A stretch of DNA of 64,000 nucleotides from Oscillospiraceae bacterium (lineage in GTDB: Bacteria; Bacillota; Clostridia; Oscillospirales; Ruminococcaceae): positions 1-64,000 of the forward strand of contig JAJQGB010000004.1 of assembly GCA_021200775.1 (NCBI GenBank), read 5' to 3'. The notes beneath the pieces are model-generated. The model saw nothing but the letters and a program-made list of their open reading frames with translations. It was not told the origin of the DNA and ran no database searches. Each line of letters opens with the position of its first letter. The stretch's first letter is position 1. Below, piece after piece: positions 57,864-64,000 of this stretch. Made by a program: the position numbers and the translations under genes.

Positions 57864-59687
57864 ATGGCAAAAAGGCTTTTGTGCGTTGTCCTGAGCCTGC
57901 TCATGATAATGGCAGTTTTGCCAACGGGGGTTGTGGCGGAGGATGGAAGCGGACTTCCGACAAAAGGTACTGTTGGTGAAGGAACATATATTTTGACTGA
58001 TGATGTGACTCTGACAGGCTCGCTCACTATTCCAGCTGATACAAAGGTTACTATTGATTTAGCTGGACATACGATATACACATACCAAGGTAGTATTACC
58101 GCAAATGCCATTACAGTAAATGGTACTTTGAATATTAAGGACAGCTCTTCAGGCGGAATGATCACAAGTAGTGGCACGACCGTAAACGTTTCTTATTCTA
58201 TGATAACTGTTAAAACAGGAGGCACACTCAATTTTGAAAGTGGTACTCTTGAGAATAAGAGTTTAGTGTCTGCAGTGGATGTCGCCGGAGGCACACTTAA
58301 TGTTTCAGGCGGTACTATTTCCAATTCCAAAGGCAGTTACTATGCAGTTTATTTCCAAAGTGGTACTGTCGTAATTAGTGATGGCACTATTACAACAAGC
58401 GGGCAAAGTAGTTACGCACTTTACTCGAAAAATGGTTCAAATGGTACTATTACAATAAATGGTGGTGCAATCAGCAACACTTACAATGATAATAGCTCTG
58501 TGACTAAAGGTGGAGCAATTAGAGCGCAAGCGTATGCAACCTGGATAATAAATAATGGAACTATTACCAGCACAAGTGGTTGTGCGGTTTATGTTGTAAC
58601 TTCGTTTACAATAAACGGTGGAACATTCAGTTGTGGTTCTGGGACTTCAGCTACAAGTACAAGTTCTGTTATATATGTTCAGGGTACAAATTCATATCTT
58701 ACTGTAACTGGCGGTACATTTACTAATACATCTACAAGTAGTAAGTCAACCGTCTTTGGAAAGTCTGAAACAGATGCAACCACTTATAGTTGGAGTGATA
58801 AAGCTACAATCACCGGTGGCACGTTTTCATCATCTAGCAGTTCTGATTCAACTATTTCAACGGTTTTGAGTGAATGCTGTGATGCTGATAACGGAACAAC
58901 CTATGAGAAAAACAGTGATGGAACTTACACAGTTACTACCACTTCTTACACGCTCACTTACAACGCCAACGGTGGTACAGGTACTGTAGTAGGTGGAACT
59001 TACACATCCGGCTCTACTGCAACTGTAGCTTCCGGCGAAAGCCTTACACGTGAAGGCTACACCTTCTCCGGCTGGAACACAGCTTCTGACGGAAGCGGAA
59101 CGACTTATGCGGCAGGATATACATTCACTATCAGCGCAGATACTACCTTGTATGCTGTTTGGACTGAGACACTCGACAAAACCTGGGTCTCCGCTTACAA
59201 CGTCTACAACGGCAACAGCCTGGGCATTGGATTCTATATTCCGTCGAGTGTAATGACAGATCCTACTCAGTACACGGTAGAGATAACCATTACATATGGT
59301 GGAAGTACCGGGACTATTACGGCTGGTCAGTCTTATACTGAGAAATATACATATGGTTCTTCTGGATATTGGTCAGCTCCAGATAGTGATGGTGACTACT
59401 TCATCGAATTCCATAATATTATGGCTTATCAGATGACTGATAAGATCTCTGTAGATATTTATGACAGTAGCAGCAACAAGGTTTGTGAGACTTTTACAAC
59501 ATGTATCAGGGAATATGAGGAACAATACATGGATTACTGTGGTGAAGATAGTGATGGGTATACATTAGCTTACGCTATTCTTCTCTATGGTGGAGAAAGC
59601 CAACAGACTAATAACTACAATACTGATGATCGTGCTGATAAGAATATTGCGAGTATTGCAATGTTGTTAAGCTTGTTAGGAGAGTGA
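57864..59687 (+). CDS. Secreted beta-helix-like surface protein with InlB-type (Listeria-Bacteroides) repeat, locus B
   Basis: Signal peptide MAKRLLCVVLSLLMIMAVLPTGVVA; NVSGGT repeats; YTLTYNANGGTG...GYTFSGWNTASDGSGTTYAAG...LYAVW. Confidence 0.85.
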   Translation: MAKRLLCVVLSLLMIMAVLPTGVVAEDGSGLPTKGTVGEGTYILTDDVTLTGSLTIPADTKVTIDLAGHTIYTYQGSITANAITVNGTLNIKDSSSGGMITSSGTTVNVSYSMITVKTGGTLNFESGTLENKSLVSAVDVAGGTLNVSGGTISNSKGSYYAVYFQSGTVVISDGTITTSGQSSYALYSKNGSNGTITINGGAISNTYNDNSSVTKGGAIRAQAYATWIINNGTITSTSGCAVYVVTSFTINGGTFSCGSGTSATSTSSVIYVQGTNSYLTVTGGTFTNTSTSSKSTVFGKSETDATTYSWSDKATITGGTFSSSSSSDSTISTVLSECCDADNGTTYEKNSDGTYTVTTTSYTLTYNANGGTGTVVGGTYTSGSTATVASGESLTREGYTFSGWNTASDGSGTTYAAGYTFTISADTTLYAVWTETLDKTWVSAYNVYNGNSLGIGFYIPSSVMTDPTQYTVEITITYGGSTGTITAGQSYTEKYTYGSSGYWSAPDSDGDYFIEFHNIMAYQMTDKISVDIYDSSSNKVCETFTTCIREYEEQYMDYCGEDSDGYTLAYAILLYGGESQQTNNYNTDDRADKNIASIAMLLSLLGE

Positions 59688-59691
59688 TATT

Positions 59692-59829
59692 ATGAACAGA
59701 TATGAAGAACCCATGATGGAAGTAATTGGATTTGACGGGAATGACGCTATGTGTTACAAAGCTACAAGCACTTGGCAGGGAAAACTTCCTGTAGGTGGAA
59801 ATAGTAATGATGATAGTAGCGATTCCTGA
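59692..59829 (+). CDS. Small peptide P3 (45 aa), MNRYEEPMMEVIGFDGNDAMCYKATSTWQGKLPVGGNSNDDSSDS
   Basis: ATG with AGGAGAG RBS immediately after the beta-helix stop; YEEPMMEVI core as in P1 and P2; absent from the ORF track. Confidence 0.7.
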   Translation: MNRYEEPMMEVIGFDGNDAMCYKATSTWQGKLPVGGNSNDDSSDS

Positions 59830-59860
59830 TTCAAGAAGCATCACAGTCTAATTCAAGCGT

Positions 59861-59887
59861 TAGGCGGCGGCAGTCTGTCGTCGCCTA
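59861..59887 (+). other. Intercistronic GC hairpin, locus B
   Basis: TAGGCG.CG-GCAGTCTGT-CG.CGCCTA upstream of the AGGAGG RBS. Confidence 0.6.
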
Positions 59888-59906
59888 TACTTATATAGGA
59901 GGACTT

Positions 59907-60440
59907 ATGAAAAAGGCATACATAGTATTGGCAGTTGTCTTCGCACTTCTTCTCTGCTCCTGCGAGAGTGTGGAGACCGGGTCAGTTGCTTCTGGCGACG
60001 TGACGGGGGAATTGCCGGTGACTACTTCGGAGGTTACTACAAGTGTGAGCGAGACTGAGGAGGTCACATCAACAGTTACTACGGTCACTGAGGCTACAAC
60101 GGAAGTAACTACTTCCGTAACGACGGAGGCAACGACTGTTTCGACTACGACCGCAACCACAAAGGCTACGACAAAAGCCACGACAAAGGCAACCACTGCG
60201 GCGACCACTTCTGTGACAACTACGACTGCGGAAGATACCGTAATCCTTGACGACGAGGACGAGGTGGTTTTAGACGAGTCGGAAGGCGCGGTCACCACGA
60301 GCACAACCTCCGCTGTAGTGGGGACTACGACATCAGCAAGAACGACAACTTCGACAACAACAAGCTCTACAACTGCATCGACGTCAAGCACAAAATCAAG
60401 CGGGCTTGACGGCTGGCAGGGCGCAGTCCCGGTGAACTGA
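59907..60440 (+). CDS. Thr-rich stalk lipoprotein with C-terminal GWQGAVPVN
   Basis: Lipobox LCSC; Thr-rich tract; acidic LDDEDEVVLDESE patch; resembles 16939-17592. Confidence 0.8.
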   Translation: MKKAYIVLAVVFALLLCSCESVETGSVASGDVTGELPVTTSEVTTSVSETEEVTSTVTTVTEATTEVTTSVTTEATTVSTTTATTKATTKATTKATTAATTSVTTTTAEDTVILDDEDEVVLDESEGAVTTSTTSAVVGTTTSARTTTSTTTSSTTASTSSTKSSGLDGWQGAVPVN

Positions 60441-60441
60441 T

Positions 60442-60702
60442 ATGGGCAGACGAAAATTACCACCAGAGATAAAAGCCGAGCGAGCCCGTCAGCAGAAGCG
60501 GGAGTCGCATAAGCGCTATTACGGCAAAACTGCGAATCTATATTCCCGTCATCCGTGGACGGCAGAGGAAGAGAAGATGGTTCTGGAACATTCCATCCCC
60601 GACAGCGAGCTCTCCCAAAAAATCGGTCGCTCCCTGAAAGGCATCCAGGAAAAACGCCGCCGGCTGAAAAATGCAGAAGCCAACAAACAACAAGAAGCCT
60701 GA
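60442..60702 (+). CDS. Small basic Myb/SANT-like HTH protein
   Basis: HPWTAEEEKMVLEHSIPDSELSQKIGRSLKGIQEKRRRLK; starts 2 nt after the stalk stop codon. Confidence 0.7.
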   Translation: MGRRKLPPEIKAERARQQKRESHKRYYGKTANLYSRHPWTAEEEKMVLEHSIPDSELSQKIGRSLKGIQEKRRRLKNAEANKQQEA

Positions 60703-60750
60703 GAAATCTCGGGCTTTTGTGCTATACAGAAATGTTGCATAGAAGCAGTC

Positions 60751-60799
60751 AAAGCCTCCATTGAAAGGGGAGGTGGCGGCGAAGCCGCCGGAGGGGTTT
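60751..60799. repeat. Candidate dispersed palindromic repeat
   Basis: AAAGCCTCCATTGAAAGGGGAGGTGGCGGCGAAGCCGCCGGAGGGGTTT; nested inverted repeats in an intergenic gap. Confidence 0.55.
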
Positions 60800-60840
60800 C
60801 AGGAATTCCAATTAATTTCCCGACACATCGACAATTTTCG

Positions 60841-60869
60841 TTGACACGGAGCAGAAAAAGTAGTATACT
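60841..60869 (+). promoter_or_regulatory. Promoter of the acyltransferase-ligase pair
   Basis: TTGACA, 17 bp spacer, TATACT. Confidence 0.8.
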
Positions 60870-60929
60870 TTATACGTTGTGTGTCTTAACTGTTGCACAG
60901 CAAATTTAAAAAAGAAAGGGCTGTGCAAA

Positions 60930-61820
60930 GTGGCAGAGGCTAAAAAAGAAAAGAAGCGCAGGGGAGACCGAAAGGATGCCTGGCTGGTAAGGGATGTTGA
61001 TTCGATTCATTTCATCATGCCTTACAATATCCCGGGCAGAACCGCAAACGAAGCAGTTTTGAACGAGACTATTGATATCACCCCGATTGAGGAGTATCTC
61101 GCAAAGAAAAATTATGAGGGAATTGAGTTCAAATATACTTTCTTCCACGTCATAACAGCCGCTATCGCTAAGACGATAGTTCTGCGCCCGAAGCTCAATT
61201 ATTTCTTTTCGGGTCACAGACTCTGGGAGAAGAAGGACGTCAGCATTTCGTTCACCGCAAAGAAGAAGTTTGCTGATGACGGCGGCGAAGCGCTTGCAAC
61301 CGTCAAGTTCGACAGAACGGGAACAATTCCCGTCGAGCATGTTCACGACGAAATCCAGAAGTTTGTAACCCACATAAGAAAAGAAGGCAAGAATAACGAC
61401 ATCGGCGACATCATGGACTCTCTTCAGAAGCTCCCGAGATTCATCTTCAAGATTGTCATTGCGGCTCTTAACTGGATGGAATATCACGGATGCTATCCGT
61501 CTGTTCTCATGAACGGCGACCCGTATTATTCGAGCTGTTTTATCACGAACCTGGGAAGCATCAAGCTTCACGCTTCTTATCACCACCTTGCCGAGTGGGG
61601 AACCAACTCATTGTTCCTGGTTATCGGTGAGAAGAGACCTACTGTTTTCGTAAAACCCGACGGGACTGTGGAGGTTCACGACGGAATCGACCTCGGCGTC
61701 ACCATCGACGAGAGAATAGCCGACGGTTATTACTATGCACAGTCTATCAAGATTATCAGACATTTACTGGCTCATCCCGAGCTTTTGGAGCTTCCGATTG
61801 AAACACCGGTCGAATTTTAA
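60930..61820 (+). CDS. Stand-alone 2-oxoacid-dehydrogenase-type (E2/CAT-like) acyltransferase domain protein
   Basis: E2-like fold pattern ...SCFITNLGSI..., ...VTIDERIADG...; no lipoyl domain; GTG start. Confidence 0.75.
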   Translation: MAEAKKEKKRRGDRKDAWLVRDVDSIHFIMPYNIPGRTANEAVLNETIDITPIEEYLAKKNYEGIEFKYTFFHVITAAIAKTIVLRPKLNYFFSGHRLWEKKDVSISFTAKKKFADDGGEALATVKFDRTGTIPVEHVHDEIQKFVTHIRKEGKNNDIGDIMDSLQKLPRFIFKIVIAALNWMEYHGCYPSVLMNGDPYYSSCFITNLGSIKLHASYHHLAEWGTNSLFLVIGEKRPTVFVKPDGTVEVHDGIDLGVTIDERIADGYYYAQSIKIIRHLLAHPELLELPIETPVEF

Positions 61821-61831
61821 GGAGGAAAAGT

Positions 61832-63580
61832 ATGGCAACAGAAGTAAAAGCACCGTGGTTGAATAATTACGGAAATGTAAATTTCCATCTCTCATACTAT
61901 GAGGGCTCAATGTGGGAGATGGTTCGTGACGCATCGCACAGATACCCTGACCTGATTGCATACCAGTTCATGGGAAACAAAGTCAAGTACCGTGACTTCG
62001 AGAAACAGGTCTACATATGTGCAAAGGGCTTGAAGTCAATCGGAATCAAGCCCGGGCAGAGAATCACCATCTGTATGCCCAACTGCCCTCAGGCAGTCAT
62101 CATGTTCTACGCAATAAATGTAGTCGGCGGAATCGCCAACATGATTCATCCGCTGTCAAGCGAGAATGAAATCGCATTCTTCATAAGCCATTCCAAGAGC
62201 GTCTGCACTCTGACACTCGACATGTTCTACCCGAAGTTCGAGGAGATAATGAAGCACACCGAGGTCAAAAACCTCGTCATTGCCAGCACCCGTGACGCTT
62301 TGGCTTTCCCTGTAACCCTCGGCTATGATTTGACTGAAGCTAAGAAAATCAAGAAAATTCCGAAGGATGCGCCCGTAATCATCTGGAACGACTTTATGAA
62401 GAAGGGCAAGTCCTACGTCGGCGACTATATCGCTCACGTCCAGAAGGAAGACCCTGCAGTAATTCTCTACAGTGGAGGAACCACCGGCACGACAAAGGGA
62501 ATTCTTCTCTCGAATCTCAACTTTAATGTACTTTCTAAGCAACTTATGGAAACCAACCCGATGGCGGAGGTCGGCGACAAGATGCTCTCCGTAATGCCGA
62601 TCTTCCACGGCTTTGGCTTGGGTGTCACCATCCACGCAATGCTTTCAAACGGCTGTAACTGTATCCTGGTTCCGAGATTCACTGCTGAAACCTATGCCAA
62701 AGACATTGTCAAGCACCGTTGCAACTTCATTGCTGGCGTGCCGACTCTTTATGAAGCACTTTTGAGACAGCCTTCTATGGACGGCGCAGACCTCAGTTGC
62801 CTGAAGGGCGTATTCTCTGGTGGAGATTCACTCTCAGTAGAGCTTAAAAAGCGCTTCGACAAATTCCTTGCCGACCATGGCGCAACCATCAGCGTTCGTG
62901 AAGGCTACGGCACCACCGAGTGCGTAACCGCAAGCTGTCTTACTCCTATTCACCTCTATAAAGAAGGCTCAATCGGTCAGCCGCTACCTGACAACTACTA
63001 CAAGATTGTCGATGTCGGCACAAACATCGAAGTTCCCTATGGCACCGACGGTGAAATCTGCATTTCCGGACCGACGGTAATGCTCGGCTATCTCGACCAG
63101 CCGGAAGAGACTGCAAATACTCTAAGACTCCATGGCGACGGCAGAATCTGGCTCCACACAGGAGATCTCGGCTATATGGACGAAGAGGGCTTTATCTACT
63201 TCAAGCAGAGAATCAAGCGCATGATTATCACATCCGGCTACAACGTCTATCCGTCCCAGCTTGAAAATGTCCTTGACGGTTACGAAGCTGTACAGATGAG
63301 CTGTGTAATCGGCGTTCCCGACCCATACAAGATGCAGAAAATCAAGGCATTCATCATGCTTAAACCCGGATATGAGCCGAACGAGACCACAAAGGGCTTG
63401 ATAATGGCATACTGCAAGAAGAATATCGCAAAATATGCTCTTCCTTACGATATCGAGTTCAGGGAGACCCTCCCCAAAACTCTTGTCGGCAAGGTAGCCT
63501 ACAGAATTCTGGAGCAGGAGGAGTATGAAAAGCTCGGCATTTCTACTTCTGAAACCGAAAAAGAGCCGGTAAAGGCTTGA
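61832..63580 (+). CDS. Class I adenylate-forming acyl-CoA synthetase/ligase
   Basis: ILYSGGTTGTTKGILLS, GYGTTECV, LHTGDLGYMDEEGF, KTLVGKVAYR. Confidence 0.92.
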   Translation: MATEVKAPWLNNYGNVNFHLSYYEGSMWEMVRDASHRYPDLIAYQFMGNKVKYRDFEKQVYICAKGLKSIGIKPGQRITICMPNCPQAVIMFYAINVVGGIANMIHPLSSENEIAFFISHSKSVCTLTLDMFYPKFEEIMKHTEVKNLVIASTRDALAFPVTLGYDLTEAKKIKKIPKDAPVIIWNDFMKKGKSYVGDYIAHVQKEDPAVILYSGGTTGTTKGILLSNLNFNVLSKQLMETNPMAEVGDKMLSVMPIFHGFGLGVTIHAMLSNGCNCILVPRFTAETYAKDIVKHRCNFIAGVPTLYEALLRQPSMDGADLSCLKGVFSGGDSLSVELKKRFDKFLADHGATISVREGYGTTECVTASCLTPIHLYKEGSIGQPLPDNYYKIVDVGTNIEVPYGTDGEICISGPTVMLGYLDQPEETANTLRLHGDGRIWLHTGDLGYMDEEGFIYFKQRIKRMIITSGYNVYPSQLENVLDGYEAVQMSCVIGVPDPYKMQKIKAFIMLKPGYEPNETTKGLIMAYCKKNIAKYALPYDIEFRETLPKTLVGKVAYRILEQEEYEKLGISTSETEKEPVKA

Positions 63581-63590
63581 TATAAAGCAA

Positions 63591-63626
63591 AGCGGCACAG
63601 GTGACAATCCTGTGCCGTTTCGCTTG
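63591..63626 (+). terminator. Terminator hairpin
   Basis: AGCGGCACAGG/CCTGTGCCGTTT. Confidence 0.65.
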
Positions 63627-63798
63627 CAAAAATATCTTTGAGGTGACTTCTTGCTGATACAGTGCAAAATAAAATCTTCCAAGTAGATGACTTTTTCTTT
63701 CAATTGTATTATAATATATGTGAGCACAAAAAGCAATGACGCTTTTTCACGACTTTATTGATTTATTCTGAGATTCGCTGAGAAATGGGGATAATAAT

Positions 63799-64000
63799 TT
63801 GAGAGACGATGAGCTTTTTAAACCTGCATACCTTGACAGTTTCCACTGCCTTATGGGAGCCTGTCCCGACAGCTGTTGCAAAGCCGGCTGGGAGATTCCA
63901 ATAGACGATAAGACAATAGAATTTTTGCACAACTATCCGTCACTCGAAATAGATAAGAATGTCCGCACCGGTTCCGACGGCGACACAGTTCTTCACGTGA
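63799..64000 (+). CDS. FliB-like lysine N-methylase family protein (truncated by window end)
   Basis: LRDDELFKPAYLDSFHCLMGACPDSCCKAGWEIPIDDKTIEFL; TTG start; Cys-cluster pattern. Confidence 0.65.
   Translation, partial: MRDDELFKPAYLDSFHCLMGACPDSCCKAGWEIPIDDKTIEFLHNYPSLEIDKNVRTGSDGDTVLHV

Noticed and set aside
1-64000. tRNA, rRNA, prophage, transposase or CRISPR loci
   Set aside because: None recognised by eye in intergenic regions or translated ORFs; small RNAs could still be missed without a search tool.

Overview
The window reads as chromosome from a gut-type Gram-positive Clostridia/Oscillospirales-like bacterium. The taxon is inferred from SpoIIID, GH8/GH98/GH130 enzymes and the overall gene style, and was not tested. 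Most of it is ordinary: lepA, rpsF-ssb-rpsR, gap, spoIIID, plsY, a Feo iron-uptake cluster with a DtxR-type regulator, a two-component system, fucO-like ADH and carbohydrate enzymes. Four accessory blocks stand out. (1) A tightly coupled lipoprotein/ABC operon (232-10093) built by serial duplication, with one frameshifted member. (2) Locus A (10153-17592) and (3) locus B (57624-60440), about 40 kb apart, are two copies of one cassette: a strong promoter; a structured leader ending in an apparent RBS-sequestering switch; a huge secreted beta-helix protein; one or two tiny 'YE..xME(I/V)(I/V)' peptides absent from, or buried in, the ORF track; a GC hairpin; and a Thr-rich membrane or lipoprotein stalk. 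The stalk's extreme C-terminus carries the same Trp-containing motif as the cassette's peptide (WGKMY/WGPLY in A, WQGKLPV/WQGAVPV in B). (4) Locus A is followed by an XRE-TPR (PlcR/Rgg-like) regulator, a PlcR-box-like palindrome, and an ABC exporter/ECF sigma/anti-sigma/lipoprotein cluster. The paired cassettes with motif-matched peptide and stalk are the best candidate for an undescribed system. All family assignments are by eye from translated sequence; no searches were run.
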